Positions 1 through 17,673 of a DNA stretch of 64,000 nucleotides are shown here, in pieces. Every line of letters begins with the position of its first letter. Within the stretch, counting starts at the first letter, position 1. Position numbers and translations under genes: made by a program. Source of the DNA: Tillus elongatus (lineage: Eukaryota; Arthropoda; Insecta; Coleoptera; Cleridae). The notes beneath the pieces were generated by a model. It was not told the origin of the DNA. It made no database searches and saw only the letters and a program-made list of their open reading frames with translations. The stretch spans positions 20,096,590-20,160,589 of the forward strand of contig OZ023266.1 in the NCBI GenBank assembly GCA_964006375.1. Direction: 5' to 3'.

Positions 1-89
1 GGTTCAGGGGCCCACCAGAACCTTTGACACTGTACAAAACAAACAAGACTGGGCCACGGTTAGGAGGTTAAAACAAAAGGAAAAAAGTC

Positions 90-752
90 TGGACGCAGCA
101 AGTGCGTTATGGCAGTGAATTTTTATAAAAATGCTTTGAATAGCAAATATGTCTTTCTAATGCAAGCAGTCATCAAATTGGTTACCGGTATAACCTATAT
201 AGTAGAAACAATGTGCCATATTTTATCAAAATAACTTATTGTTGAAAATGCACAAAAATTTTCCGACAATAAACTTTAAATGTTGGTTTCCTAGCCAACA
301 AACCTTAGGTTAATAGCAAATTGAGTTATTGAAATTTGAAACATTTAATGAAAATTTGCTACCAAAACGCACTTACTGCGTCTTGATTTTTTTCTTACAA
401 ACATATTTCGTTAAAAAATGCAATAAAATAAGGCTGTTCGAAAACAAAATTGTAGCGATCACCAACGACTTATGGGTCAGCCTGTGATTGTCAAAATAAT
501 TTTATAAGGTGCAACTCAAGACACCTTATAATTTAACTTATACAATTTTTTCTCGTCTCTTGTATAATAATAATTATATTGAGCTTTACTGTAGACATAC
601 GTCACCCTGTATATATGTAAACAGATCAAAACTCAACGTAAATGAATTCCAGGGGGTCTAGTTTGCGCCCATTTGAAGAAGTCTTTTAAAAATTCAAAAG
701 TCGCGGTCTCCTCAATGACGAATTTTTTGTACGAAAATTAGCTAAAAATTAT
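90..752 (-). mobile_element. HINE-like element, minus orientation, no TA core
   Basis: The 3' hairpin signature lies at 91-120 and an inverted copy of it at about 361-384, forming a foldback module of roughly 290 bp. The body continues to a decayed 5' end near 715-752 (CTCAATGACGAATTTT then AAAATTAGCTAAAA). Only a short TATATATG remnant near 610 stands where other copies carry a long TA tract. It contains no coding sequence. Confidence 0.7.
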
Positions 753-1109
753 AGACCGTTAAACCATAAACTAAACTAAAACTACCGCCAAAGCATCAGA
801 GAGAAAATAACTAACCTGTTGCATATCAGCCTTTTTTGTAAAACTTCGATCCTTTATATGTGTTGATAAAACATAACACTGTTTAGTCCACCCACTAACA
901 TTAATAAAATCATAAAGGAATAATTTGCATTTGTATATAAAAATTACCAAATAACACAAATAATGTGTAAACTGAAACAGATAAAACAATCTAATACCAT
1001 ACGATAAACGTCAGTTACAGCGTCTAACAGACCTGCGCAATAAGGTCAAATGTTCCGTTGCCAGGCAACGCTCAGACATACTAGAGCTCATATAAGCCAG
1101 GTTTGCCAT
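753..1109. other. Mixed repeat remnants, no gene
   Basis: The first part resembles the minus-strand internal body of the HINE-like family (the ACCATAAACT box next to a CATCAGAGAGAAAATAA run). The remainder, including CCGTTGCCAGGCAACG near 1053, is not recognised. The short reading frames here are not convincing. Confidence 0.4.
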
Positions 1110-1690
<581 letters not shown>

Positions 1691-1699
1691 CCTAAAATT

Positions 1700-2548
1700 A
1701 AAAAAAGACGCAGCAAGTGCGTTATGGTAGTGAATTTTCATAAAAAAGTTTTTAATAGCAAATATGTGTTTTTTTTTCAGAAAGCAGGCATCAAATTTGG
1801 CTACCAGTATAACATATAGAGTAAAAACAATATGCCATGTTTCATCAAAATAACTTTATTGTTTCAAAACGTACAAAAATTACCGAAAGTAAACTTAAAG
1901 TGTAACCGAAAAAACCCGTTTCTTGGTCAACCCCATAAGTTAATAGCAAATTGAGCTCTTAAAATATGAAGGCTTTAATTAAAATTCGCTGCCATAATGT
2001 ACTTGCTGCATCCAGAATTTCTTTACTTACAAACATGCATTATACTTCGATGGAAAATGCAAAAACATAAGGCGTTTTCGACAAATTTTTTTAATTTGTA
2101 TCACTAACGACTTATGGGCCACCCTGTGATTGTAGAAATATATTTTTAAGATGTAGGTCAAGACACCCTATAATTAATGTATACAATTTTTTTTTTCATA
2201 TCTTGTAGAATAACGGATATATTGAGCTTTATTGATTTTTTACGAAAATTCGACAAAAGTTATATACCATTAAACGATAAACTCTATAGATCAGAGTACT
2301 GCGAAGCATCAGAGCAGGGTCTATTTGAAATGAATTTTCTCGAAACATTTTAGTAAAGTGACGGACAATGACGGTTGAAACTAAGACTTCAGGGTTTGTA
2401 AAACATTGTTCTGGACACATTTTCTTTCCATAGCCCGTATTAGATTCAAGTTCTTTTCCTAAATGTTGCGAATTTTGACGTTTTAAATTGTCACTTTGAC
2501 GTTTTGAGGAAAACCCGAATTTATTTTTATTTAAATGCCCATAACTTT
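1700..2548 (-). mobile_element. HINE-like element, minus orientation, 5' truncated
   Basis: The 3' hairpin signature is at 1707-1740 with its inverted partner near 1988-2013. The body runs to 2548, where it abuts the 5' end of an oppositely oriented copy. The TA core and 5' end are absent. Confidence 0.7.
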
Positions 2549-3940
<1,392 letters not shown>

Positions 3941-3943
<3 letters not shown>

Positions 3944-5085
3944 GTGAGGAATGTATTTTCTCACCCTGCTCACAGCCCTATTTTATTATGAAAATTCTCT
4001 GTAGGTATTAAATAGACACGTCATTATCTGAACAAGTTTTACATATATAGTCCCATTATTAACATCTAGGCGTCTGGCCCATCGTCGCCTGTTTAAAATC
4101 TTTACACAAAGCTGGACGTGAAGGGAGGGTTAAGTGTGAGATATCTCATCTCAGTTCAAGTTAACCTTGGGGGAGCCTACTTATCGGGCATCTGGTTCAC
4201 TTGAAGAATGCATTAGCCATTGTATCGTTAAACGTGTTAGTTGCAGCAGAAAAGTAGTGCGGTGTTCATTGTTTTCTGGGAATTTACAGTGTACGTTATA
4301 TATACCTTCATTCAGGTAAGTGAATCACAGAGAGCACATATTGTTTTTTTATTGTGCATGTTATCATTTGTCTAAGTTATAAATTGAGAAGTATTTATCT
4401 GATTTCAATAAAGGGGATGGAATAATTTGAGAATTAGTTGAGTTAAATTAGGTTTGTTACTTATACGAGGTTAAGTCAATGATCATAAATCAAGTAAGAG
4501 TTGAGTTATGTCAGTTTGCATTAAGTGAGTAAAGTAAAGTCTCTTTGAAGGTAAACTGATGATAGTTTGGAAGGTATGGGGAGCATCTTCGCTGCTTGCT
4601 CACCCAGAAGGACGTCATACTGGTAGAGGCGGGATTTTGAGCCGGTTTACGAACAACAACACGGTGGCTTTTAGTGGCATAGGCATACTATGGTAGAGGT
4701 ACAGCAGTATCCATTGCACCTGCCCGTGTCCATGCGTGGATATTGGAGAAGGGCATATTGTTGGGTTCGCCCTTTGTGTCCATTGCACTTTCTCAGTTTC
4801 CATGTGCCGGGACCTTGTTGTATTTGGGAGCCGATCTGGTAGCTTGACCGAGACACTGCGGCAAGTTCGCCCGTTGGTCTCATTGCACGGCCAGTCCCAG
4901 TGTAGGAGTTGAGGTACTTGGAGAAGGGCACAGTGTTGAGCTAGTACATTGTGTCCATTCCACTTCTCGGTATTCAACTCTGGCTGTAGCGAGCACTCCA
5001 GGTGAGGTATTGAACTGTGCCTCATTGCACACCTGGAAGCCGGCACGGACCTAGTGTTCCGGTATAGCGCCCAACAAAACACACA
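3941..5085. other. Non-coding, GC-richer tract, possible LTR-like remnant
   Basis: No supported gene. The stretch is less AT-rich than its surroundings. At about 4690-5040 it has loosely repeated phrases built on TCCATTGCAC and GGAGAAGGGCA, suggesting decayed tandem repeats. A 155-codon minus-strand frame over 4615-5082 is made of these repeats and shows no domain. The start TGTGAGGAATG and a GGCACCCGCTCGCCCG string at 5620 could fit an old LTR and primer site, but no matching second LTR was found. Confidence 0.3.
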
Positions 5086-5094
5086 GGCTAAACT

Positions 5095-5280
5095 ATTGTT
5101 TTAGAAACTATTATCTGAGTAACTAATGTTTGAATAATTATTGTTTGCGAAATTATTATTTGAGTAACTATCGTGTGAGTAACTATCGTGTGAGTAACTA
5201 TCGTGTGAGTAACTATCGTGTGAGTAACTACTGAAGTAATTATTGTCTGAGTAATTATTGTTTGAGAAACTAATGGTTGA
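5095..5280. repeat. 15-bp minisatellite
   Basis: Units of GTGAGTAACTATCGT repeat perfectly about four times around 5164-5225. They are flanked by diverged versions (TGAGTAATTATTGTT, GAGAAACTATTATC). Confidence 0.85.
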
Positions 5281-6104
5281 GCATTTAGAGACATTGTTGA
5301 GAAGCAGTTATGAGGCACTGATGTGTGCTGTTGAGAGATTATAATGCGGATCAGTGTAGCCTTGAGTAGGAACTGCTGTTAATGTTGAAGTTGCTCAGTG
5401 GAGCGTTATGTCGAAACTGCTCTTAATGTTAGCTTCCTCAGTGAAGCTTTGAGTATAAATAGTCATTGATGTTGAGTCGCTCAGTGCGTGTAATTGTTAA
5501 TTGTTTGACGAACTAATAATTGAATGCCCCTCGTATATATTAGGTTGTGCTTTAGTTGGACGATGATGTGTTCAGGTACATTTTCGATTACAGGTTAATG
5601 ATGTTGTTACTGGACACATTTGGCACCCGCTCGCCCGACTCATTACGCCCGTTCATTAAGGCCTCGCCATCATTCTGACAAGTAATAAACTTTCTGCCTT
5701 TTGCATGATTACTCTTAAGTAGATAACACAACAGCTAAGTAATATATCGACTGGTGATTGATTGTTGAGCTATGTAATTATATTATGTGACCGTTAGTCG
5801 AATGTAATTATTATAATAGGTTACTTCTATTGTTTACTAAGAGGGTTGTAACCTTGTGTCATCCAAGGGTTGCCTTCAATATATTTATTATATTTGCAAA
5901 AAAACGTACCCCTTATAACATATGTATGTATCTAAACGATAACTCAAAAATACTAAACTTGGCACATATCTACAGCTTGTTAATATCGCGGACGAGTTTT
6001 TCCTGCAAAAATATATAAAAATATTTTTGAAATCGCTATATTACTTCCACATCCTCAATAAAAGTGAAAGTTTGGTATCGGAGACAAAAATTTCAATTTT
6101 TTTG
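5281..6104. other. No recognisable feature
   Basis: AT-rich sequence with only short chance reading frames. A phrase resembling the HINE-like body (ACGATAACTCAAAAATACTAA) occurs near 5935, so part may be an old element fragment. Confidence 0.4.
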
Positions 6105-6955
6105 TGCTTAAACGTCATAAGAAGTGCGAAAACATATATAAAAGATGATTTGGGGACGACCTTTTTTGTCTGTCGGTCTGTCAGTCTGTAGTCTGCCGGT
6201 CTTCATGTCAGTCTGTTTGCAGCAACGATAGCTTTATAATGAAGCGAGATTTCGTCTTCAACTTTCGTTCACGGTTAGCACCCGACAAACGAACGGTTCG
6301 GATTGTCTTTGTCTAAAATCGCTCCAGAGGGTAGGGCGATGACTGGAGGGTGATTTGGTGAAAATTGACATTTCTTCGTTAAAACTCGACACCTGGTATT
6401 ATGTGCCGAAACTAATTATGGGTTGAATGTGTAGGGGTGGAATATAGGTGACAGAAATTTCGTTTCTTTTTTTTTTTTGTTGATAAAACGACGTAAAAAG
6501 TCTCAGAACATATTAGAATAGTGCTGCAAATTGAGTGATAACTTCCACATAACTGTGATAATTTATTCGCTTCAGAAATACATTCTCATGGAATGAATTT
6601 AGGGCCCATGACTTGACCACAAAGCAAATATTAGTATTCCTGTATCCATAAACGTTTGAAACGTTATACTACTTGACTTTTATTTAAAAAATGTCAATTT
6701 TCGCCAAATAATCTCTTATTTATCCTCTACACCCCTGACGCGATCTTATCTAAAAATGACTCGAAGCGGTCCTGTGTCGGGATCTAACTGGATGCCAACT
6801 TTGAAGATGATATCTCAATTCATTCGAAAGTTATGACGCCTATTAACAGACAGAATTACATGCCGACAGACCGACCAACCGACAGACACAAAACATTTTC
6901 TTGAATAATCAAGTTTTCTATATGTTTTGAGACTTTTTACGCCGTTTTAGCATGG
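6105..6955. repeat. Diverged foldback (inverted-repeat) element
   Basis: The left arm (about 6105-6400, containing GTCTGTCGGTCTGTCAG and GGTGAAAATTGACATTTC) is matched in reverse complement by the right arm (about 6660-6955, containing CCGACAGACCGACC and GTCAATTTTCGCCAAATAA). The box GACGTAAAAAGTCTCAGAAC at 6489 also recurs inverted at 6925. No open frame lies between the arms. The class is unknown. Confidence 0.6.
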
Positions 6956-7310
6956 TGCGGAACCAGGTAGTATGATGTCACGGAGGCTCCAAATAACATA
7001 AAATGTTATAAAATAGAGAATGTGTACAAGCAACTAACATTTTCAGAAATGGCCCATTTCTTCCCCAATATAGGGACAATATGTTTAAGGCTGGATATAT
7101 TCTCACCATTATTACAACTGCAGATCGGCTTCGCTCTAATTAGAGCTCGCCAGTACGGTATCCTAATTACAGCGAGAACACACCAAGTAATACGGCTACG
7201 GCCTCCTAGAACGTTGTGATATGTACGACAGGGTCGTAGGCGGAACCAGGTAGTATGTTGTCACGAGAGCTTCAAATAAGAAAAATGTAATAAAATAGAG
7301 ACTGTGTACA
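6950..7310 (+). repeat. Direct repeat pair of a GGAACCAGGTAGTATG module
   Basis: The phrase GCGGAACCAGGTAGTATG followed by TGTCACG, then ATAAAATAGAGA and TGTGTACAA, occurs at about 6957-7030 and again at 7240-7312. The segment between (about 7090-7160) carries the GGCTGGATATATTCTCACCA module whose relatives lie at 26.1 and 27.6 kb. No coding potential is evident. Confidence 0.6.
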
Positions 7311-7392
7311 ACCAACAATTTTGTAAATTGTCAGCCCTGACGGGGGCTTATAAGCATTACCACGTATAGTACTATAGGCGATACACCCGACG

Positions 7393-7565
7393 CCAGTGCT
7401 GCAAGATGTGTAATATTTTCGACAGCCTTTTTAACGTGCAGTCCCCTCCAGACTCACTTCATTTCTCTCCAGCTCGAGGTTTGAAGAGATGGAGCGAGCT
7501 TGGAGGGGGCTGCGCGTAAAAATGCTCACGAAAAGACCACACATCTTAATGCTCCGGGCACGAGT
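7393..7565. repeat. Palindromic MITE-like element
   Basis: Two arms of about 80 bp are diverged reverse complements. The left runs through AAGATGTGTAATATTTTCG and CAGTCCCCTCCAGACTC. The right runs through GAGCTTGGAGGGGGCTG and CACACATCTTAA. The centre is near the CTCGAGG at 7480. The whole could fold into one long hairpin. Confidence 0.6.
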
Positions 7566-8509
7566 TATAAGAAACCATGACATTTCATAGAATAATAAAA
7601 AATAAACCAATATTACAATTTACTTTACTATGTGGTTAACGTGTTTTAGACTATATTTTTTCATCTGCCCCTTAGTACCGCTTTAACGGCCTCTTATTTT
7701 CTCCGAACTTTCGACTGCTGCCCTAAAAGCCTCCAGCGCCCAAAACGGGGTGCCATTGGCCACTTTGAGAAAGGGTGATCTGAAACTGAAACCAATTTCG
7801 AAAATTGACAATTTACTTAAACTAATATAGATATGTTCAGGACACTATAATATTGATCGAAGAAGAATAGAATTCTACAATTGATAGTGGAAAGATATAC
7901 AAGGCATCTTATTTGAAAAACAACAAAAATGAAAACTTCAAATTGACAACAGCTGGCGTCAGACTTTGAGCGGTCTGTATAAGGTTAGGTTCCATCGTAA
8001 GCAAGTCCAAGGCTTCGGCTAGTTGCATTGAAAACATCATCCATTTAACTTTGATATTATTGGCAATAACAAATTTTGGATGAGGCAATGCATTAGATAT
8101 TTTTTGCTGTTAAAAAAATAATATCTCAAAAGCAGTTAAACTTAGGTATGGAAAAGTCTAAAGACCGCTTCCCTAATATAACGCGTAGACTCTAAGAATA
8201 TACACAGGGTAATCTAGTTTAAATAATGAAGTTGGCGACAGCTCCGGAATAACCGAAAGCTCTAGCGAAATGAAAATATCTCCATTTAAAAGCTTAGGTG
8301 CAGTACTAGGGCAGCTAAAATTTCAGGAAGCAGATATGAGATGTAATCGGAGCGCCATTTTAGTGAATCAAGCAGCTAGAAGCTAGCAGTTTATGCCTTA
8401 CAAAATGAATCATATCTAAATATAATTATATCTATATTACATTGTAATTGTTTCATACATTCATTTATTTATCTTTTTTCCATTTTTTATTATTTTCTTT
8501 AAATTTTTG

Positions 8510-8512
<3 letters not shown>
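7566..8512. other. No recognisable feature
   Basis: No convincing reading frame, RNA or repeat boundary was seen. The right end grows strongly T-rich before a TA tract. Confidence 0.4.

Positions 8513-8579
<67 letters not shown>
8513..8579. repeat. (TA)n tract in T-rich DNA
   Basis: About 66 bp of TA flanked by long T-rich runs. It is not attached to a recognisable HINE-like end. Confidence 0.9.
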
Positions 8580-8583
<4 letters not shown>

Positions 8584-8757
8584 TGTCTTTCTTTTTTTCT
8601 TATTTTTTTCTATTTTTTAATTTTTTTTCTAACCATATTTAGAAGGAGAAACGGGGTTGCAAGAGTCAGGTTCAGGGGCCCACCAGAACCTTTGACACTG
8701 TACAAAACAAACAAGACTGGGCCACGGTTAGGAGGTTAAAACAAAAGGAAAAAAGTC

Positions 8758-9420
8758 TGGACGCAGCAAGTGCGTTATGGCAGTGAATTTTTATAAAAAT
8801 GCTTTGAATAGCAAATATGTCTTTCTAATGCAAGCAGTCATCAAATTGGTTACCGGTATAACCTATATAGTAGAAACAATGTGCCATATTTTATCAAAAT
8901 AACTTATTGTTGAAAATGCACAAAAATTTTCCGACAATAAACTTTAAATGTTGGTTTCCTAGCCAACAAACCTTAGGTTAATAGCAAATTGAGTTATTGA
9001 AATTTGAAACATTTAATGAAAATTTGCTACCAAAACGCACTTACTGCGTCTTGATTTTTTTCTTACAAACATATTTCGTTAAAAAATGCAATAAAATAAG
9101 GCTGTTCGAAAACAAAATTGTAGCGATCACCAACGACTTATGGGTCAGCCTGTGATTGTCAAAATAATTTTATAAGGTGCAACTCAAGACACCTTATAAT
9201 TTAACTTATACAATTTTTTCTCGTCTCTTGTATAATAATAATTATATTGAGCTTTACTGTAGACATACGTCACCCTGTATATATGTAAACAGATCAAAAC
9301 TCAACGTAAATGAATTCCAGGGGGTCTAGTTTGCGCCCATTTGAAGAAGTCTTTTAAAAATTCAAAAGTCGCGGTCTCCTCAATGACGAATTTTTTGTAC
9401 GAAAATTAGCTAAAAATTAT
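8758..9420 (-). mobile_element. HINE-like element (duplicate of 90-752)
   Basis: Matches 90-752 at an offset of 8,668 bp, with hairpin signatures at 8759-8788 and 9029-9052. Confidence 0.7.
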
Positions 9421-9777
9421 AGACCGTTAAACCATAAACTAAACTAAAACTACCGCCAAAGCATCAGAGAGAAAATAACTAACCTGTTGCATATCAGCCT
9501 TTTTTGTAAAACTTCGATCCTTTATATGTGTTGATAAAACATAACACTGTTTAGTCCACCCACTAACATTAATAAAATCATAAAGGAATAATTTGCATTT
9601 GTATATAAAAATTACCAAATAACACAAATAATGTGTAAACTGAAACAGATAAAACAATCTAATACCATACGATAAACGTCAGTTACAGCGTCTAACAGAC
9701 CTGCGCAATAAGGTCAAATGTTCCGTTGCCAGGCAACGCTCAGACATACTAGAGCTCATATAAGCCAGGTTTGCCAT

Positions 9778-10318
<541 letters not shown>

Positions 10319-10327
10319 CCTAAAATT

Positions 10328-11176
10328 AAAAAAAGACGCAGCAAGTGCGTTATGGTAGTGAATTTTCATAAAAAAGTTTTTAATAGCAAATATGTGTTTT
10401 TTTTTCAGAAAGCAGGCATCAAATTTGGCTACCAGTATAACATATAGAGTAAAAACAATATGCCATGTTTCATCAAAATAACTTTATTGTTTCAAAACGT
10501 ACAAAAATTACCGAAAGTAAACTTAAAGTGTAACCGAAAAAACCCGTTTCTTGGTCAACCCCATAAGTTAATAGCAAATTGAGCTCTTAAAATATGAAGG
10601 CTTTAATTAAAATTCGCTGCCATAATGTACTTGCTGCATCCAGAATTTCTTTACTTACAAACATGCATTATACTTCGATGGAAAATGCAAAAACATAAGG
10701 CGTTTTCGACAAATTTTTTTAATTTGTATCACTAACGACTTATGGGCCACCCTGTGATTGTAGAAATATATTTTTAAGATGTAGGTCAAGACACCCTATA
10801 ATTAATGTATACAATTTTTTTTTTCATATCTTGTAGAATAACGGATATATTGAGCTTTATTGATTTTTTACGAAAATTCGACAAAAGTTATATACCATTA
10901 AACGATAAACTCTATAGATCAGAGTACTGCGAAGCATCAGAGCAGGGTCTATTTGAAATGAATTTTCTCGAAACATTTTAGTAAAGTGACGGACAATGAC
11001 GGTTGAAACTAAGACTTCAGGGTTTGTAAAACATTGTTCTGGACACATTTTCTTTCCATAGCCCGTATTAGATTCAAGTTCTTTTCCTAAATGTTGCGAA
11101 TTTTGACGTTTTAAATTGTCACTTTGACGTTTTGAGGAAAACCCGAATTTATTTTTATTTAAATGCCCATAACTTT
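10328..11176 (-). mobile_element. HINE-like element (duplicate of 1700-2548)
   Basis: Hairpin signatures lie near 10335 and 10617-10641. The element is again truncated against the next copy. Confidence 0.7.
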
Positions 11177-13984
<2,808 letters not shown>

Positions 13985-14089
13985 ATTTTTTTTGTCTTTT
14001 GACCTACAGCGCTAAATTTTGGTAGATAATTTACCTATATAGATACAAAGGATGTACTAAATTTGGTTGGTCTTACTTTGTTATTTCCG

Positions 14090-14154
<65 letters not shown>

Positions 14155-14291
14155 ATATAAAAATCGAAACTGACCCCGGATATGTGTTCTAGGGGGCCTA
14201 ATTAGCGATCATTTGAAGAAATTTTTTCAAAATTTAAAAGTCGGGATCTCCTCATTAGTGAATTTTTTTAAAGAAAATTCACTAAAAAAAA
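13985..14291 (-). mobile_element. HINE-like 5' half, minus orientation
   Basis: Internal body, a TA tract at 14094-14150, then AACTGACCCCGGATATGTGT and the 5' hairpin TTAGTGAATTTTTTTAAAG ending near 14289. Its 3' half is absent; the preceding element ends exactly where this body starts. Confidence 0.7.
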
Positions 14292-15286
14292 CAACATAAA
14301 TTCATACAATAAATAACTCTACGCCTTAATCAACAAAGAAGTTGCTTGGAAGCCCCTGTGTATTTTCAATTTATATTAGATGCCATTTTTAAAAATGAAG
14401 AAACAACTTCCATTCGAACTTCATTTAAATTTTCACTCCATCAATCCGATAACAGTAATCTCAGCTCACTATGGGATTAGAGGATCGATTGGTAAGTAAA
14501 GAATGGCGCAGCATGCAATTCCCGTAGTGCTCGTGCAAGTTTCATCACTTGAAGCAGAACGGCTGCTATGCGGACACTCTAACGATCATCAAGACTGCTA
14601 GATGTACTAAAACACGACAAGTACTACAGGTAGATTGCGTTTCACATCCGTTATCTGATCATCTTGATTCATTTATATATACACGATGAGATCGTTGTGT
14701 ACTCTAACGTCTGACACGTTTCACGGCATATAATCTAACACTTCACTCATCAATCAAAGCGCTTACTGCTGTGTGTTAAAAGCCTTGTAGAGAGAACAAG
14801 AGAAGAGTTTGTGTTCGTTAACGTCGAGTAACTTCTTCTTTTTTAATGCAAAATGTCAGTTCGAACAGAATGAAATTTCCTGTTTGCCTTATACTTCAAT
14901 GACCTTAAAGTTTATGGAGCATCATCAATGTGTGACGTCACCTATCTGACATTTAAACTTTGCTAACAGGAAAAAATGTACATACCCTTCTGTGACGTCG
15001 GATTTCTATGACCACTTTAGTGCTCTCTCTACTGTGTCCCATTTTGTAGCAAATAAGCCAGTTGCAATATAATCTTACAAAATAAATATAAAAGGATAAT
15101 AATAACAACAATTATAATATGTGATGCTTGGTGAGGAATATTTTCGCGAAAAATTCACGAGGTTATACATTACAAGCAGTAGTTCTTTTGATTTTATGTA
15201 CTTTTTCTCCCTTAGGGCTCGTTCGCGTTTTACCACCCCGATAGCACCGCAGCGTTTGGCTTATAGTGCATGCCCTTAGTCTTTTC
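14292..15286. other. No gene; two CRE-like palindromes
   Basis: No supported reading frame. A full TGACGTCA palindrome lies at 14933-14940 and a TGACGTCG near-match at 14993-15000. These are CREB/ATF-type sites by sequence, but with no gene attached I cannot claim function. Confidence 0.3.
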
Positions 15287-16022
15287 TACTTCACTCATTT
15301 CAAAATCACTGTGCCTTGAACTAGGCCGCACAGAAATTGGTAGGGTGAAGTTTTATATTGCTCTGTCTCTGGTCTAGGCTGTCCGTAGATCACTTGTCTT
15401 TTGCGGTCCAGAGCTTTACATTCGCACAAGATGTGCTGGGCTGATTCCTCTCCCTAGCCGCAGAGTCCACATGCCAAGTTCCCCTCGAACCGCCCCATTT
15501 TATGCAGGTGTTTCTTGACGGACATGCGTCCCGTCAAGAGTCCTGTTATGTTCCTGAGCTGTCCTCTGCTAAGATTTAGCAGCTCCACAGCTCTCTTTGA
15601 ACTCGGTTCCTCAATTATTGACTTCCCATGTCTGAGCCCTGGACAGTCTGCCCAGTATACCTTGTGTTCGTTTCTGACCCAGGACCTAATGGATCCCCTG
15701 GCAGTGACCTTCGTCACGCCCAGAACCGGTTCTGGTTCCATAAATGGTTGTGCTGATCCTCTCTTCGTGAGACTGTCAGCTTCTTCATTGCCTTTAACCC
15801 CCGAGTAACCTGGCACCCAGATGAGGGTGACCTCATTCTGCCCAGCCAGGTGGCCCGTCTCGTCTTGGAATTCACTTACCAGCCTGGAATTTACCCGTGA
15901 GCTAGTTAGAGCCTTAAGGGCTGCCTGACTGTATGTGGCTATGAGGATCCGCTTGTTGGTGTAGCCCCTCCTCTTGTTCTCTCGCACGTAGTGCACGATG
16001 GCGTACATTTCGGCTCTTTACA
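15287..16022 (-). pseudogene. LINE 3' end: RNase H and zinc-knuckle region (R1/I-like), broken
   Basis: The frame read leftwards from about 16008 holds an RNase H-like segment with the late-domain motif WVPGYSGVKGNEEAD (usually WVPGHSGIEGNE-AD). It continues with LSRGQLRNITGLLTGR and then a Cys-rich end, CGLCG. An amber stop at 15454 interrupts the Cys-rich tail, after which the same frame continues as GEESAQHILCECKALDRKR to about 15287. That fits a single CAG-to-TAG type lesion in a CX2C...HX4C module. The start is truncated: the RT and endonuclease are absent. Such domains belong to I/R1-group non-LTR retrotransposons, where RNase H removes the RNA template. This is a dead 5'-truncated copy on the same strand as the next two LINEs. 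Confidence 0.75.
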
Positions 16023-17159
16023 CTAACTGCATAGTAAAGAAACCTTGTGCGTTACTATTTCTCTCGAGGAGCTACAAATTGATCTCCTATTTCACCGTCA
16101 ATATTCCTTTGTATGAAATATGTTCGCAGTTAAAACTTTTAACGATGCCTTAATAATATTCTTTCTAAAAATCTTTAGAACTAAGACAGACGGTGCATTA
16201 CCAACTAGCGAATTTTCATAATTCTCTGTGGAGATAATTTGTGTGCTCATTTCAAATTTTAAAAAATAGCAGCCATTCAAAATTTCCAAACAGTTGGTAA
16301 GACTATTTAAAATGTAAGTCGACTTAAAAAATGCGAGCATAATATGAATGACCTCATTTTGTGTATATATTAAACTTTTCACATATTCACACGCAGCCAA
16401 ATTCAAGCATCCATATTTTAAAACTCTTCGTGAATTTTAATATAGGCTGGTTTTATTGAACAATATACATATATTTTTTTAATTACAAATAAGTTATAAA
16501 ATCCATTAGAGCTAATTGTTTGATAAGATGAAAAGTCACCTAAGTCAGAGACTTGTTGGTGATACTAGCAATATAATTTCTTTTCTAAAAATACCTAGTG
16601 CACACAATCCAAAACAATTGTGAAGCAATTCAACTGAAAAAAAAAACAAACAATAACTAAGCTACATATTATTAAAACCGCTTCTAGCATATGTGCCCAA
16701 CAATTTGGATCACTAAAATACCACACATTTTTCCTTCCTCCTTTCCCTTTCCCACACCAACCTCTACAAAGCATGAGGACACCCCAGATACAATGCGCAC
16801 ACAAAAAGAGAAAAAAAATTGCTTCCGACAACAACAGTCTCCTTCTTCCCCTCCCACCAACACAAAACCACCCCCCAGCACTCCTCAAGCAACACCAAAA
16901 TTCTAAAACCATGTACAGCTGTACTAAAAACAAGTGAGAATATATAAAAACAAGAAATATAAAGCTATAAAACACCATACGAATGCGCTCGCGAAATATA
17001 TGCAGACGCAAAATAATAGCCAAAACCATAAAAATCTCTGCAAGTTAAGCAGCCAGTATACAACACAACAAGTAACATACAAACACCCATTAAATAAAAT
17101 GTACATAAGATTTTAAAACACAAAGGATTGGATGCACTACATCTCCAAAATCTTAACCA
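16023..17159. other. No recognisable gene
   Basis: AT-rich with a pyrimidine-rich block at 16720-16900. Several overlapping frames there on both strands are low-complexity (Pro/Thr/Ser on one side, Cys/Trp/Phe on the other) and show no domain. Part could be non-coding tail of the adjacent LINE. Confidence 0.35.
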
Positions 17160-17673
17160 AATTAACCAGTCGGTAAATAACATCTCTCGGAGTTTCAAGT
17201 AGACATGACTGTACTCACTTTTTAAACAATCTATATGAATGCACTTGTCTTATATCCAGTGGCAACACATCGTACACTCCCAAACCAATATACACAAAAA
17301 AAATTCGGTCAATCCTTTTATTTGCTCTCTGCTTTACCGTTACCACATTTTTAAGCCGTGTTTGGTAGGTGTGTTCCAGGCAACTTATGGTGTTCTTCTT
17401 TCTGTGTGTGTACAATAAAATTGCACGGCAGTACAACTTCTGGATATCCATTACTTTGTTTTCAGAATAGAGGGTAAGTCATATTTTTACCACATATAAT
17501 TTTCAGTATCCATCCCTGTGTGGTTTCCACCTTACTTAAATATATTTCAGAAGCGCTGCCGCAAGGGAGCAATTAATACATCAGTTGGGATTGAATAAGG
17601 GCAAGGTATACAGTTTTGAGGTGAGTTTCCTCCATGAATTGTTTTAGTTTCCTAAATCTAAACAGAAAGTTTC

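Noticed and set aside
4615..5082. 155-codon minus-strand frame
   Set aside because: It has no domain and consists of decayed short repeats. A second overlapping frame is equally open.
5164..5225. Short regular repeats resembling a CRISPR array
   Set aside because: The units are directly adjacent with no spacers, in a eukaryotic context; this is a minisatellite.
16684..17198. Cluster of overlapping frames on both strands
   Set aside because: Low-complexity pyrimidine-rich DNA gives open frames in many phases; none shows a domain or a start context.
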